From Terriglobia bacterium (GTDB taxonomy: Bacteria; Acidobacteriota; Terriglobia; Acidiferrales; UBA7541), in NCBI GenBank assembly GCA_020073485.1, contig JAIQFB010000040.1:1-42298 (forward strand): a stretch of DNA of 42,298 bases. The letters are read 5' to 3'. Positions 16,223-26,164 of the stretch are shown here, piece by piece (position 1 is the stretch's first letter; each line of letters starts with the position of its first letter). The translations under genes were made by a program, and so were the position numbers. The notes under the pieces were generated by a model, which saw only the letters and a program-made list of their open reading frames with translations, was not told where the DNA came from and searched no databases.

Positions 16223-17865
16223 GAGACTCGCGGCGCACGTTTTTCCTGCTCGCTGTTACGTTGCTTTTTTCATTCTCGCTGCGCGCCCAGGTTACATCGC
16301 AGCGCCTGCTGCATGCCAGCGATGAGCCGCAGAACTGGCTGACCTACTCCGGCACCTACGCCAGCCAACGCTATAGCCTGCTCAATCAAATCGACACTTC
16401 CAACGTCAAGAATCTTGAGCTGCAGTGGGTGTTTCAAGCGCAGTCGCTGCAGAAATTCGAGACCACGCCGCTGGTTGTCGACGGCATCATGTATTTGACG
16501 CAATCGCCCAATGACATCATTGCCGTCGACGCCAAGACCGGCCGCGCTTTTTGGGTCTACCATTACGCGCCGTCTCCCGCCGCGCGGCCCTGCTGCGGCA
16601 TTGTGAATCGGGGCGTCGCGATCCTCGGCGACACGCTGTTCATGGCCACGGTCGACGCGCACCTGGTGGCCGTCGATTCCAAGACCGGCCATGCACTTTG
16701 GAACACGAAGCTGGCCGAACCCGCCACGGGTTACGCCATGACTATGGCGCCGCTGGTGGTGAAGGATAAAGTGATTGTGGGCGTTGCCGGAGGCGAGTTC
16801 GGCGTGCGCGGATTCATTTCCGCGTTCGATGCCGAGACCGGCAAGCAGGCCTGGCGCTTCGATACCATTCCCGCTCCCGGCCAGCCCGGAAGCGAAAGCT
16901 GGCGCGAAGGCGATTGGCAGCACGGCGGCGGCGCCGTCTGGGTCACCGGCTCCTACGATCCGGAACTGAACCTGATCTACTACGGCACGGGCAATCCCGG
17001 CCCGGACTGGAATCCGGCGCAGCGTCCGGGCGACAATCTATACTCGGATTCGGTCGTGGCCCTTGACCCCGACACCGGCAAACTCAAGTGGCATTTCCAA
17101 TTCACGCCGCACGATCCCTACGACTACGACTCGGTACAAATTCCCGTGCTGGTCAATGCAAACTGGAAGGGCGCTCCCAGCAAGCTGATGATGTGGGGCA
17201 ATCGCAACGGTTTCTTTTATGTGTTGGATCGCTCCACCGGAAAATTTCTCTCCGGTCATCCGTTCGTGAAGGTAAATTGGGCCAGCGGCCTGGACGCGAA
17301 CGGCCGGCCGGTCACCACGCCGCAGCCTCCCGGCCAGCCGACTTTTCCAGGCATTCAGGGAGGCACGAACTGGTATTCGCCTTCCTACAGCCCGCGCACG
17401 GGGCTTTTCTATATTCCCGCCTGGGAAAATTACTCCACGATTTTCACGGGCATCGACACTGAGTTTCATGAAGGTCAGCGGTACACCGGCGGCGCGAACA
17501 CGGCGCCCATCGCCGGAGCGGAAAATCCCGTGGGCCAGCGGCAGGGCCCCGTCAACATGTACACCGAAGCGTTGGGCAGCGGCGCCGTGGTGGCCATCGA
17601 TCCCGCCACCGGCGAGAAGAAGTGGAAGTTCGACATGCACGACGTCAATACCAGCGGTATCCTGACCACGGCTTCGGATTTGCTGCTTGCCGGTGGGCGC
17701 GAAGGCTATTTCCAGGCGCTCGACGCGCGCACCGGCGCGCTGCTGTGGAAGGAAAATCTCGGCGGAGAAATTATTGCCGGCCCCATGACCTACCGGGTCG
17801 ACGGCAAGCAGTACATCGCCATCGCCGCGGGGAACAGCCTGTTCACGTTCGCGCTGCGCGAATAG
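16219..17865 (+). CDS. PQQ-dependent alcohol dehydrogenase, lanthanide-type motif
   Basis: 548 residues, with a signal peptide (residues 1-23) placing it in the periplasm. It is an eight-bladed quinoprotein propeller with W-motif blades such as SQRYSLLNQI and DPDTGKLKWHF. The vicinal disulfide CC at 125-126, metal ligands E193 (GGEFG) and N259 (GTGN), and the catalytic D302 are present. Two residues on is D304, giving D-Y-D. This extra Asp is the known hallmark of lanthanide-dependent (XoxF/ExaF type) enzymes; calcium enzymes have Ala there. It oxidises an alcohol with PQQ and passes electrons to the cytochrome encoded just upstream (4-base overlap). Substrate unknown. Confidence 0.92.
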   Translation: MRDSRRTFFLLAVTLLFSFSLRAQVTSQRLLHASDEPQNWLTYSGTYASQRYSLLNQIDTSNVKNLELQWVFQAQSLQKFETTPLVVDGIMYLTQSPNDIIAVDAKTGRAFWVYHYAPSPAARPCCGIVNRGVAILGDTLFMATVDAHLVAVDSKTGHALWNTKLAEPATGYAMTMAPLVVKDKVIVGVAGGEFGVRGFISAFDAETGKQAWRFDTIPAPGQPGSESWREGDWQHGGGAVWVTGSYDPELNLIYYGTGNPGPDWNPAQRPGDNLYSDSVVALDPDTGKLKWHFQFTPHDPYDYDSVQIPVLVNANWKGAPSKLMMWGNRNGFFYVLDRSTGKFLSGHPFVKVNWASGLDANGRPVTTPQPPGQPTFPGIQGGTNWYSPSYSPRTGLFYIPAWENYSTIFTGIDTEFHEGQRYTGGANTAPIAGAENPVGQRQGPVNMYTEALGSGAVVAIDPATGEKKWKFDMHDVNTSGILTTASDLLLAGGREGYFQALDARTGALLWKENLGGEIIAGPMTYRVDGKQYIAIAAGNSLFTFALRE

Positions 17866-17912
17866 ACGACGGTATTCCTCTCTTACAGTACGCGATTTTT
17901 TGGCAATGCACG

Positions 17913-20186
17913 CTAGGCGTCCAGGATGGTCCGGATCTTCTGCGTCAGCGCGTTTAGCGAAAACGGCTTGGAGAGGAAGGCGAACTCGGACCGGTGCATG
18001 TCGCGGTGGACCAGGGCGTCCGCCGTGTACCCGGAAACAAACAAGACTTTCATCTCCGGGCGGGAGCCAGCCAGGCGTTCGGCAAGCTTCGGGCCGCTGG
18101 CGCCGGGCAGGACTACGTCCGTCATGAGCAGGTGGATGTGCAATTCGCTGTTTGCCGCAACTTCGAGAGCCTTATTAAAATCTTCCGCGACGATCACTTG
18201 ATAACCTTTGTTGGTCAGAAATTCCCGAGTTACGGTGCGCAGCGATTCCTCATCCTCGACGAGCAGAATGGTTTCCACGCCTCGCGGCGAAACGCCGGCG
18301 GGCGCCGGCACACTGGCCTTGTCGGTCTTCTCGCTGGTGAGAGGCAAATAAACTTTGAACGTGGTTCCGTGTCCCACTTCGCTGTAAGCGGTGATGTGCC
18401 CGCCGCTCTGTTTTACGATGCCGTAGATAGTCGCAAGCCCGAGCCCTGTGCCCTTGCCCTGCTCCTTGGTGGTGAAAAAAGGCTCGAAGATGCGCGAGAG
18501 AACTTCCGGGCCCATTCCAGATCCTGTGTCGGTGACGGCGATCATGGCGTGAAGGCCGGGGCGGGCATCCGGGTTCCGCGTGCAATACTCTTCGTCAATT
18601 TCGATTCCGGAGGTTTCGATCGAGAGTCTGCCGCCATCCGGCATGGCGTCGCGGGCGTTCACCACCAGGTTCATGATCACCTGCTCGAATTGGGTGGGGT
18701 CGGCCTTCACGCGGAGATCGGTATCGGCCCGCAGGATCGACAATTGGATGTCTTCTCCAATCACGCGCGCCAGCATTTCCCGGATGCCTTCCAGGTGATC
18801 GCCCAGCGAGATCACCTGCGGCTGCAGGACCTGCTGGCGGCTGAAGGCCAGCAACTGCTTGGTTAGCGTACCTCCACGTTCCACGGCCTTGCTGATGGAG
18901 CAAACCAGGGGAAACAGTTCCGGATCGTCATGCAGCTTATCCACCAGCATTTCGGAGTAGGCGACGATCACGCCCAGCACGTTATTGAAATCGTGCGCTA
19001 TGCCTCCGGCCAGGCGCCCGATGGCCTCCATCTTTTGCACGTGGCGCAGGCGGTGCTCGACTCCCCGGATATGCGAGACGTCCTCGGCGATCACTTCGAA
19101 GTACAGAATTTTGCCCGCGTCATTCTTCACCTGGCGTCCGCTGATTTCCACCGTGATGCTTTTGCCATCTTTTCGCTTCCAGTGCGCTTCCGACCTGGCA
19201 AATTGTTTTTGCCGCCCGGGCTGACTGAATAACATGGGCGAGTACTCGTTCTTCTCGAATACATCCGTGGCCAGGTTCGCGGCCAGTAATTCCTTTTCCG
19301 AATCGTAGCCCAGCATGCGCATCATGGCTTCGTTGATCATCAGCAATTTGCCCTCGGGCGTGGCGCGGTAGACGCCGTAGGTGCCCTCAATCATGGCCCG
19401 GAAGCTGGCTTCGGACTGGCGCAGCGCGTCCTCGACACGCTTGCGATCGGTGATATCGCGAATGGTGGAGGAGACCAGCGTTCCTTCGTCGGTGTGTTGC
19501 GGGCTCAGGCTGATTTCCACGGGGAATTCCGTGCCGTCCTTTTTCAGCCCGTATAGTTCGTTGCCGGCGCCCATCGGGCGAGCCTGCGGGTTGACCATGT
19601 AATGGTCGCGGTACGACCGGTGATGCTTCCAGAATCGTTCCGGCACCAGCACTTCCACGGGCTGGCCCAGAAGCTCCTCGCGTTTGTACCCGAACAGTTT
19701 TTCCGTTTGCGAATTGACCAGGACGATCCGGCCGTCGTTTCCCGCGATCACCATGGCATCGGGCGCGGAGTCCAGAAGGCGCCGCAAACGCTCCTCGATC
19801 CGTTTCCGGTCGGTGATGTCCCGAATGGCAGCGCACACCAGCGAGCCCTCTGCCGCATGGATGGGGCTGAGGCTGATCTCAATCGGGAATTCCGTGCCGT
19901 CCTTGCGAAGTCCGAAAAGTTCCAGACCGGCTCCCATTGGACGCACCAGAGGGTGGCCCATGAATCCGGCGCGGTGGCCGCGATGGCGGCCGCGCATGCG
20001 CTCGGGGATCAAAGCCTCGACTGCTTGCCCCAATAATTCGTCACGGGTATATCCAAAGAGTTTTTCTGTCTGCAGGTTTACCAGAACGATGCGGCCCTCC
20101 TGGTTGACGAGGACAATCCCGTCGGGCGCGGATTCGGTCAGCGCCCGGAAGACGGCGTCGCTTACGGCTTGCATTGTGATGGCCAC
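17913..20186 (-). CDS. Multi-PAS hybrid histidine kinase with receiver domain
   Basis: 757 residues, no membrane segment. Three PAS domains come first; the first two are near duplicates ([19 protein letters not shown] versus [19 protein letters not shown], each ending IRDITDRKR). The third reads [20 protein letters not shown]. The kinase core follows: H-box GGIAHDFNN (H398), N-box [15 protein letters not shown]-boxes DTGSGMG and GKGTGLGLA. The C-terminal receiver has its phosphoacceptor in [10 protein letters not shown] (about D690) and K in FLSKPF. Cytoplasmic sensing is likely. I chose GTG 20186 because GAGG lies 6 bases upstream; ATG 20174 is an alternative. It is convergent with the PQQ gene, with no cognate regulator adjacent. 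Confidence 0.9.
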   Translation of the reverse strand: MAITMQAVSDAVFRALTESAPDGIVLVNQEGRIVLVNLQTEKLFGYTRDELLGQAVEALIPERMRGRHRGHRAGFMGHPLVRPMGAGLELFGLRKDGTEFPIEISLSPIHAAEGSLVCAAIRDITDRKRIEERLRRLLDSAPDAMVIAGNDGRIVLVNSQTEKLFGYKREELLGQPVEVLVPERFWKHHRSYRDHYMVNPQARPMGAGNELYGLKKDGTEFPVEISLSPQHTDEGTLVSSTIRDITDRKRVEDALRQSEASFRAMIEGTYGVYRATPEGKLLMINEAMMRMLGYDSEKELLAANLATDVFEKNEYSPMLFSQPGRQKQFARSEAHWKRKDGKSITVEISGRQVKNDAGKILYFEVIAEDVSHIRGVEHRLRHVQKMEAIGRLAGGIAHDFNNVLGVIVAYSEMLVDKLHDDPELFPLVCSISKAVERGGTLTKQLLAFSRQQVLQPQVISLGDHLEGIREMLARVIGEDIQLSILRADTDLRVKADPTQFEQVIMNLVVNARDAMPDGGRLSIETSGIEIDEEYCTRNPDARPGLHAMIAVTDTGSGMGPEVLSRIFEPFFTTKEQGKGTGLGLATIYGIVKQSGGHITAYSEVGHGTTFKVYLPLTSEKTDKASVPAPAGVSPRGVETILLVEDEESLRTVTREFLTNKGYQVIVAEDFNKALEVAANSELHIHLLMTDVVLPGASGPKLAERLAGSRPEMKVLFVSGYTADALVHRDMHRSEFAFLSKPFSLNALTQKIRTILDA

Positions 20187-20486
20187 AAGAAACCTCGATT
20201 TCCGCGGCGGAAACGGTCGCAAATTTGCGTGCTCAGATAGAGGGAAAGTCTTTCAGGAAGGGGGAAAATCCGGTCGCAATGCGAGTATGATGCGGCCAAC
20301 GCTACAAGTCAACATCACGAAATGGTTAAGAATGCTAAACACCAACGTGCCTATTCGGGATAAGCGGCGATGTTGCCCGATGTGCTCTACGAGCGCTGCC
20401 GGAACCATCGCCGCGCAATCCTGCCTCGGTCCGAATGTGGGTCCCTAACCACGTCTGCATCTTGTAGAATCCTATCGGAGGCATAG

Positions 20487-21281
20487 ATGAACCGTTGGCG
20501 GGGGAAATGGGCGTTGATCACCGGCGCGAGCGCCGGAATCGGCACGGCGATTGCGCGGGAACTGGCCGCGGGCGGAACCAACCTGGTGCTCACGGCTCGG
20601 CGCCGCGACCGCCTCGTGGGGCTTTCGGGGGAACTCAGCGCCCGACACAATATTCGCACCCTGGTATGCGTCGCGGATCTGGCGCAGCCGCTGGGCCCCC
20701 AGGAGATTTTTTCCTTTACCGAAAGTAAGAACGTCGCCATCGATCTGCTGGTGAACAATGCGGGCTTCGGCGCGTACGGCGAATTTCAAAAGGCCCGCCT
20801 CGACCGCCTGATCGAAATGACGCAGGTCAACGTGACAGCGGTCGTGCACATGACGCATCTCTACCTGCCCGGCATGATCGCGCGCGGCGGCGGAGATATC
20901 CTGATCCTGGCTTCCACTGCGGCGTTTCAGCCGGTACCGTACATATCGACCTATGCGGCGACGAAGGTATTCGACTTGCATTTTGCCGAAGGACTTGCCG
21001 AGGAAGTGCGCCAGTACGGCGTCCGCGTCTGCGCGCTGTGTCCCGGTTCCACGGCCACGGAGTTTTTTCAGGTGGCCGGGCAGCGCAACCACACGCGGCG
21101 CTCGCCGGAAACTCCGGAGAAGGTCGCCCAAGTGGGCCTGGCGGCGCTGGCTGCGGGAAAGACGTCCGTCATTTCCGGTCTCACGAACTGGATGGGCGCG
21201 GAAGCTGTGCGAGCGGTGCCGCGCCGAATGGTCGCGCGCATTACCGGGGGAATGTTCCGCCCGGGGAAATTGAAATCATGA
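20487..21281 (+). CDS. Short-chain dehydrogenase/reductase (SDR)
   Basis: 264 residues. NAD(P) binding: TGASAGIG at 12-19, NNAGFGAYGE near 90-99. Catalytic residues: Ser in LASTAAF (near 143), Y156 and K160 (YAATK). TARRRDRL after the second strand has basic residues typical of NADP preference. The C-terminus (SVISGLTNWMGAEA...RRMV) matches the classical DltE/YqjQ-like SDR subgroup. Substrate cannot be told. GGAGG sits just before the start. The cupin gene downstream is 16 bases away and probably co-transcribed. Confidence 0.9.
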   Translation: MNRWRGKWALITGASAGIGTAIARELAAGGTNLVLTARRRDRLVGLSGELSARHNIRTLVCVADLAQPLGPQEIFSFTESKNVAIDLLVNNAGFGAYGEFQKARLDRLIEMTQVNVTAVVHMTHLYLPGMIARGGGDILILASTAAFQPVPYISTYAATKVFDLHFAEGLAEEVRQYGVRVCALCPGSTATEFFQVAGQRNHTRRSPETPEKVAQVGLAALAAGKTSVISGLTNWMGAEAVRAVPRRMVARITGGMFRPGKLKS

Positions 21282-21297
21282 GTTCGGAGTATCGGGC

Positions 21298-21576
21298 GTG
21301 GGCATGAACGCGGATTTAAAGTTGCTGCAGCGGCAGTTGCAAAGCGAGGGATTCTTGCACACCTACGTCTGGCAGGACGGGCCGAACGTATTTTATTCCG
21401 ACCATACGCACAGGGAAGAAACAGCCCACATCATCCTCGAAGGAGAAATGACACTGACGCACGCCGGCGCAACCCGCACCTACGTCGCGGGCGATCGCTG
21501 CGACGTGCCCGCCGGCGCCGTGCATTCCGCCCGCATGGGGCCGCGCGGTTGCCGGTATTTGATAGGGGAGAGATAG
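21298..21576 (+). CDS. Small cupin protein
   Basis: 92 residues. Cupin residues: YSDHTHREETAHIILEGEMTL (His, His, Glu of motif 1 at about 36-41) and VPAGAVHSARMG (His of motif 2, about 76). GTG 21298 is favoured because CGGAG is 8 bases upstream; ATG 21304 is possible. Substrate unknown. Close to the SDR gene on the same strand, so it may serve the same pathway. Confidence 0.8.
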   Translation: MGMNADLKLLQRQLQSEGFLHTYVWQDGPNVFYSDHTHREETAHIILEGEMTLTHAGATRTYVAGDRCDVPAGAVHSARMGPRGCRYLIGER

Positions 21577-21747
21577 GATTTGAAATTTCGCCTCCAACTC
21601 CAACGATTGCGGATTGGACCTGTCCTCGACTGAGCTTCAAACTTCTTGATCGCACTACTATTCGAGACGGTTCTTGGTGACACAGGTTGTAGCCTTTGCC
21701 ACCGGAGGCGGAGGAAGCGATCCCCCGATTTGTTAGGATGAATCGGA

Positions 21748-21820
21748 TGTGGCGCCGGCATCTTGCCGGCGTTTTTTGCAATGGCGCACGCGCAACCCGC
21801 ATGGGGACGCCGGCGCCACA
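21748..21820. repeat. Long inverted repeat element (REP/BIME-like)
   Basis: Outer arms TGTGGCGCCGGC (21748-21759) and GCCGGCGCCACA (21809-21820) are perfect 12-base inverted repeats. The left arm also folds on itself (see terminator). A degenerate related copy with the word TTGGTGNCACAGG lies just upstream (about 21675-21704). This fits the dispersed hairpin repeats seen elsewhere in this window. Confidence 0.6.
21753..21777 (+). terminator. Rho-independent-like terminator
   Basis: CGCCGGCA-TCT-TGCCGGCG (21753-21771) forms an 8-base GC-rich stem followed directly by six T (21772-21777). It lies about 180 bases after the SDR-cupin pair and would end its transcript. The stem is shared with the dispersed repeat. 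Confidence 0.55.
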
Positions 21821-21834
21821 AGTTGCTGCTCTCG

Positions 21835-23169
21835 TTACGCTTTTTGAGAAAGGGCGCGATCCAGCAGTTCCACGACGTGCACCACTTCCTGCCCGGTCGA
21901 GTGGATCCGCGTGCCTGCGCGCATCTGCAGCAGGCAGCCGGGATTGGCGGTGACGATGACCGGAGCGCCGGTCGCTCGCGCATGTTTCATCTTTTCCGCC
22001 AGTAGCGCCAACGAAGTTTCGGTCTCGGTGACGTTGTAGGATCCCGCCGAGCCGCAGCAATAGTCGGCCATGTTCATCTCGACCAGTTCCACGCCGGGGA
22101 TGGCGCGCAACAGCTTGCGCGGGGCTTCGCGAATCTTCTGCCCGTGCAACAGGTGGCAGGAATCCTGGTAGGTGACGCGCAGCGGCAACTCCGCCAGCGG
22201 CGCGGTCATTCCCAGGTCGGCTAAAAATTCAGTGGCATCGCGCATTTTTTTCTGAAATGCCGCTGCCTTGGCGTGCTCGGCCGTCCCGGCGGAAAAAAGA
22301 TGTTCGTATTCTTTCAGCGTCGAACCGCACCCAGCGGCGTTCGTAATAATTGCGTCGAAATCGCCTTTCAAAAATACGTCGAGGTTGGTGCGCGCCACGC
22401 CCCGCGCGGCATCACGCGCTCCGGCATGCGCGGCCAGCGCCCCGCAGCAGGTTTGTCCCGCTGGAACCACGACCTCGCAGCCGTTCGCCGTGAGCACGCG
22501 AATCGTGGCCTCGTGCAACTGGGAAAAACTGACTTGCGCGATGCACCCGGCAAACAGCGCCACGCGCGCGCGGCGCTGCCCGATGGCGGAATACGTGCGT
22601 CCCAGGTTCGAGAAAAAGAATTTCTGGTCAATCGGCGGCAGCAGCTGCTCCCGGTCCGCAAGCCCGAGCAGGCCGAGAATCCCCGACGCGCGCGCCACCG
22701 CTTGCAGGCCGGATCGCTGGTAAAAATAGAGGGATCGCGCGAGGACCGCGATGCGCCGCGGATACGGCAGCAGCCGCCGAAAAACAAAATCGCGCGTCAG
22801 ACGCGAAAAAAACGGACGCCGGTAATTCCGTTCTATTTGCGCGCGCGCCGCTTCCACCAGTTTGCCGTACTGCACGCCGGAAGGGCACGCCGTCTCGCAC
22901 GCGCGGCAGTCCAGGCACTGATCGATATGCTTCACGAAGGAATCGCCCAGCGGGAGCCGCCCCTGATCCACCAGTACGATCTGGCGAATGCGGCCCCGCG
23001 GCGAATCGGCTTCGAGCCCCCACAATTTGTAGGTCGGGCACTGGTTCAGGCACAGTCCGCAGTGCACGCAGTGCGCGTAGTCATCGTACGCGGGAATATC
23101 CGCGCCGGAAAATCCGCTGGGCTGCGCGGTTACTGCAGCCTGCTCCGTGTTTGCCGTCGATTCGGTCAT
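21835..23169 (-). CDS. glcF: Glycolate oxidase iron-sulfur subunit GlcF
   Basis: 444 residues. Two [4Fe-4S] sites: CVHCGLCLNQCP (C34, C37, C40, C44) and CLDCRACETACP (C85, C88, C91, C95). Two CCG-type domains follow (TCCGALAAH; DYCCGSAGSY), as in GlcF/LutA proteins. It takes electrons from the flavoprotein subunits GlcD/GlcE and passes them towards the respiratory quinone pool. Last gene of glcDEF. ATG 23169 lies just after the glcE stop and is preferred to a TTG 21 bases upstream that would overlap glcE. Confidence 0.93.
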   Translation of the reverse strand: MTESTANTEQAAVTAQPSGFSGADIPAYDDYAHCVHCGLCLNQCPTYKLWGLEADSPRGRIRQIVLVDQGRLPLGDSFVKHIDQCLDCRACETACPSGVQYGKLVEAARAQIERNYRRPFFSRLTRDFVFRRLLPYPRRIAVLARSLYFYQRSGLQAVARASGILGLLGLADREQLLPPIDQKFFFSNLGRTYSAIGQRRARVALFAGCIAQVSFSQLHEATIRVLTANGCEVVVPAGQTCCGALAAHAGARDAARGVARTNLDVFLKGDFDAIITNAAGCGSTLKEYEHLFSAGTAEHAKAAAFQKKMRDATEFLADLGMTAPLAELPLRVTYQDSCHLLHGQKIREAPRKLLRAIPGVELVEMNMADYCCGSAGSYNVTETETSLALLAEKMKHARATGAPVIVTANPGCLLQMRAGTRIHSTGQEVVHVVELLDRALSQKA

Positions 23170-23173
23170 GGGA

Positions 23174-24553
23174 TCAGATACCGCCTGCAAAACGCCCCGG
23201 GCACAGAACTCCGTTGGGGTCGAAAGAATCCTTCACGCGCTTCATCAGTCCGAAATCGGGCCGCGGAGGTCCCCACACTCCGCCCGCCGCCAACTTCACT
23301 TCCGGCGGACACCATTCCAGCATGGCCGAGGCATTGATCTCGGACTTGCCGCAGACGCGAAACACTTCCTGGACGGCTTTGCTCAGCAGTGGGACGGTGG
23401 CTGCTTCGCCTTCTTTTGGCAGGAGAGCGGCGTACACAATTCCGGACGCGCGCGTAAGAGAAATCAGATCGACACCGCCTCGTGTCGCGACAGAACTCAA
23501 TTCGCCCAACAGCCCCGGCATGGCCGTGGGCAAGACACCGATGCGAAAAATTGCCGCCGAGGGCACTGCTTCGAGGATCAATCTCGGGAATTCGCGAATA
23601 CGGGCCAAGACCACGGGCCCTTCGGAATCGCCCAGCGGCTCAAGCTCATCGGCATTCGCTGCGGCGGCCATGTGGCCAAGCTCCCGCGCGTAGCGGTCCA
23701 CCACTTCCGGAAGCCCCGCGGCGGAAACCAGGACCGACCATTTTCGCGGCTCGGCCTGCGGCGGCCCGCCACCCGAAAAAATCACTTCCGCGGCGCCAGG
23801 ATCGGCGATTTCCACCATTTGAGGCGTGAGCGGCGAGCGGGAAATTGCGCCGCAGAACTGAAATGCAGGTTCGGCGGCGGAAAACGCGGCCACGAATGTC
23901 CTCTGCGCGGGAAGAAGCGGGAATGTCCGGAAATTCACGCGCGTGATGACGCCGAGTGTCCCTAGCGATCCGATCAAAAGTTTGTGCAGATCGTAGCCCG
24001 TCACGTTTTTCACCACGCGCCCGCCGCTTTTTGCCTGACTTCCCTCCCCGGTCACAAACTCCATGCCCAGGCAGAAATCGCGAACGCCGCCGTAGGCATG
24101 GCGCAGCGGCGAGCTGGAATTGGACGCGACGATCCCGCCAATCGTGGCCCGCTCCAGATACGGAACCACCAGCGGCAGAAATTGTTTCTGCTCCGCCAGC
24201 ACGCGCAACAACTGCTCGATGCGCATGCCGGACTCGACGCCGAGCGTGAGATCCTGCGGATCGTAGGCCAGCACGCGATTCATGCGCGAAAGATCCAGCG
24301 CAATGTCGTAGCGCGCCGGCGGCGAGCCGATGCCGAGTTTCGTGCAGCCGCCGCTTGGAATCACGGCAAGTTTTTCCGCGCCTGCGAACCGCAGAACCTC
24401 CGCAATCTGCGCGGCATCGGCCGGTTGAATCACTGCGGAGGGGAGAAACCCGTCGACCCGGCGCAAAGCAAGATCTTCCGGCGAGGTGAGGACGTGCGGC
24501 GCGCCGACGATTTCCTCGAGGCGCGCGAAAGAGATGTGCGCGGGATGGCTCAT
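23174..24553 (-). CDS. glcE: Glycolate oxidase FAD-binding subunit GlcE
   Basis: 459 residues. A PCMH-type FAD-binding domain is evident: SGGCTKLGIGSPP (about 67-79), ERATIGGIVASNSSSPLRHAYGGVRDF, and KNVTGYDLHKLLIGSLGTLGVIT, all typical of GlcE. The C-terminus ends DPNGVLCPGRF. Longer than the ~350 residues of E. coli GlcE, mainly through a middle insertion (about 240-330). It pairs with GlcD and GlcF to oxidise glycolate to glyoxylate at the inner membrane. Its ATG overlaps the glcD stop by four bases, which implies translational coupling. Confidence 0.92.
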   Translation of the reverse strand: MSHPAHISFARLEEIVGAPHVLTSPEDLALRRVDGFLPSAVIQPADAAQIAEVLRFAGAEKLAVIPSGGCTKLGIGSPPARYDIALDLSRMNRVLAYDPQDLTLGVESGMRIEQLLRVLAEQKQFLPLVVPYLERATIGGIVASNSSSPLRHAYGGVRDFCLGMEFVTGEGSQAKSGGRVVKNVTGYDLHKLLIGSLGTLGVITRVNFRTFPLLPAQRTFVAAFSAAEPAFQFCGAISRSPLTPQMVEIADPGAAEVIFSGGGPPQAEPRKWSVLVSAAGLPEVVDRYARELGHMAAAANADELEPLGDSEGPVVLARIREFPRLILEAVPSAAIFRIGVLPTAMPGLLGELSSVATRGGVDLISLTRASGIVYAALLPKEGEAATVPLLSKAVQEVFRVCGKSEINASAMLEWCPPEVKLAAGGVWGPPRPDFGLMKRVKDSFDPNGVLCPGRFAGGI

Positions 24554-25989
24554 GCGGGAGTTGCCGCGGAAGCCGGGATATGCGGTATGCGGATTTCCCC
24601 GCAGCCTTTGCCGAGCGGAAGGACTTTACCCGGATTCAATCGCCCCGCGGGATTGAACGACGCGCGCACGCGCGCCATCAGCGCCAGGTCGTCCGGTGAA
24701 AAGATCAACGACATCAGCTCGTTTTTTTCCATGCCGATGCCGTGCTCTCCGGTGAGCGCGCCGCCCACGTCCACGCAGTGCCGCATGATTTCGCCGCCCG
24801 CCGCCACCACGCGCTCGAATTGCGCGCGATCGCGCTCGTCAAACAGGATCAGCGGATGAAGGTTGCCGTCGCCGGCATGAAAAATGTTGCCGATTTGCAG
24901 GTCGTATTTCGCGGCGATTTCCGCGATGCGGCGAAGCGTCTCCGGCAGGCGCGTCCGGGGAATCACGCCGTCCTGCACGTAATACATGGGCGAAATGCGG
25001 CCGAGCGCTCCGAACGCTTCCTTGCGCCCCTTCCAGAGCAGCGCGCGCTCGCGGTCATCGCGCGCCACGCGCACTTCCCGGGCGCGATGCAGTTTGCACA
25101 CTTCGGTGATCGCGGCGGCCTGCGCCTCGACCGCTTCGCTAAGCCCTTCCACCTCGATCAGCAGCACCGCCGCGCAATCCTTGGGAAATCCGGCGTGCAC
25201 GTAATCCTCGACGGCGCGCAGCGTGAATCCATCCAGCATCTCGCACGCCGCGGGCGTGATGGCCCGCACGGTGATCTCGAAGACGGACTCGGTGGTGTCG
25301 TCGATCGTGTCGTAGACCGCCAGCAGCGTTTTTACCGCCTCGGCCTTGCGCGTCAGCCGCACCGTGATTTCCGTGACCAGCGCCAGCGTTCCTTCCGAGC
25401 CCACGAACAATCCGTTGAGGTCGTACCCGGACGTCTCCAGGTTTTTCCCGCCGGTGCGCACGATTTCTCCGTCGGGCAGAACCAGTTCGAGGCCGGTCAC
25501 GTGATTGGTCGTCACGCCGTAGGCCAGAGTGTGCGGGCCTCCCGAGTTTTCGGAGACGTTTCCCCCGATGGTGCACGCTTTCTGGCTGGATGGGTCGGGA
25601 GCGAAATACAGGCCCAGATGATCGACCGCGCGCGAGAGATCGAGATTCACGACGCCGGGCTGGACGACGGCGCGCAGGTTTGCCGCGTCGATTTCCAAAA
25701 TGCGGTTCATGCGCGAAAACGCCACGACAATGCCGCCGTCCCGCGCAATCGCTCCTCCCGATAGCCCCGTGCCCGCGCCGCGACCCAGCAGCGGAACTTC
25801 GTAGCGGTTCGCCAGGCGCACGATTTCCGAAACTTCGCGCGCCGAGCTTGGAAAGACGACGCACTCGGGCGATCCCAGCTCCACCGAGCCGTCATACTCA
25901 TACAGCATCAGATCTTCCGGTTCGGATAGAACGGCCTTGGGTCCCAGCAGGGCGATCAGGTCGCGGACGAGTTGCGGTTTTATTTGCAT
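24550..25989 (-). CDS. glcD: Glycolate oxidase FAD-linked subunit GlcD
   Basis: 479 residues. The flavin site is GRGAGTGLSGGA (69-80), then TIGGNVSENSGGPHTLAYG and LFVGSEGTLA. The catalytic C-terminal half has the family's HAGDGNLHP and TGEHGIG signatures, with FNPAGRLNPGKV near the end. It oxidises glycolate (or a related 2-hydroxy acid) to the 2-oxo acid. First gene of glcDEF. A good promoter lies 20-50 bases upstream; the leader would be very short and I see no strong Shine-Dalgarno. Confidence 0.94.
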   Translation of the reverse strand: MQIKPQLVRDLIALLGPKAVLSEPEDLMLYEYDGSVELGSPECVVFPSSAREVSEIVRLANRYEVPLLGRGAGTGLSGGAIARDGGIVVAFSRMNRILEIDAANLRAVVQPGVVNLDLSRAVDHLGLYFAPDPSSQKACTIGGNVSENSGGPHTLAYGVTTNHVTGLELVLPDGEIVRTGGKNLETSGYDLNGLFVGSEGTLALVTEITVRLTRKAEAVKTLLAVYDTIDDTTESVFEITVRAITPAACEMLDGFTLRAVEDYVHAGFPKDCAAVLLIEVEGLSEAVEAQAAAITEVCKLHRAREVRVARDDRERALLWKGRKEAFGALGRISPMYYVQDGVIPRTRLPETLRRIAEIAAKYDLQIGNIFHAGDGNLHPLILFDERDRAQFERVVAAGGEIMRHCVDVGGALTGEHGIGMEKNELMSLIFSPDDLALMARVRASFNPAGRLNPGKVLPLGKGCGEIRIPHIPASAATPA

Positions 25990-26009
25990 GTGAAAATTTC
26001 GCTCTGTTC

Positions 26010-26039
26010 ACTATAGTCTGCGGCTTCGGTGAGAGTCAA
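26010..26039 (-). promoter_or_regulatory. Sigma70-like promoter for glcDEF
   Basis: On the minus strand TTGACT (26039-26034) and TATAGT (26015-26010) each match five of six consensus bases, with an 18-base spacer. Transcription would begin near 26003, leaving a leader of only about 14 bases before the glcD ATG. Confidence 0.65.
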
Positions 26040-26164
26040 CGCTAGCTCGCGATCTCAAAAATCGATTTTCAAATGCGACAACTTCCTGATGATATTCAAA
26101 TTGGAATGGTCTACTCTGTTTCCTACTTGCTGCAAACCGTCGCAGGGGCGGCGGAAGAGGGTGA

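Noticed and set aside
24742-25764. 340-residue plus-strand frame opposite glcD
   Set aside because: Shadow typical of high-GC coding; glcD is unmistakable on the other strand.
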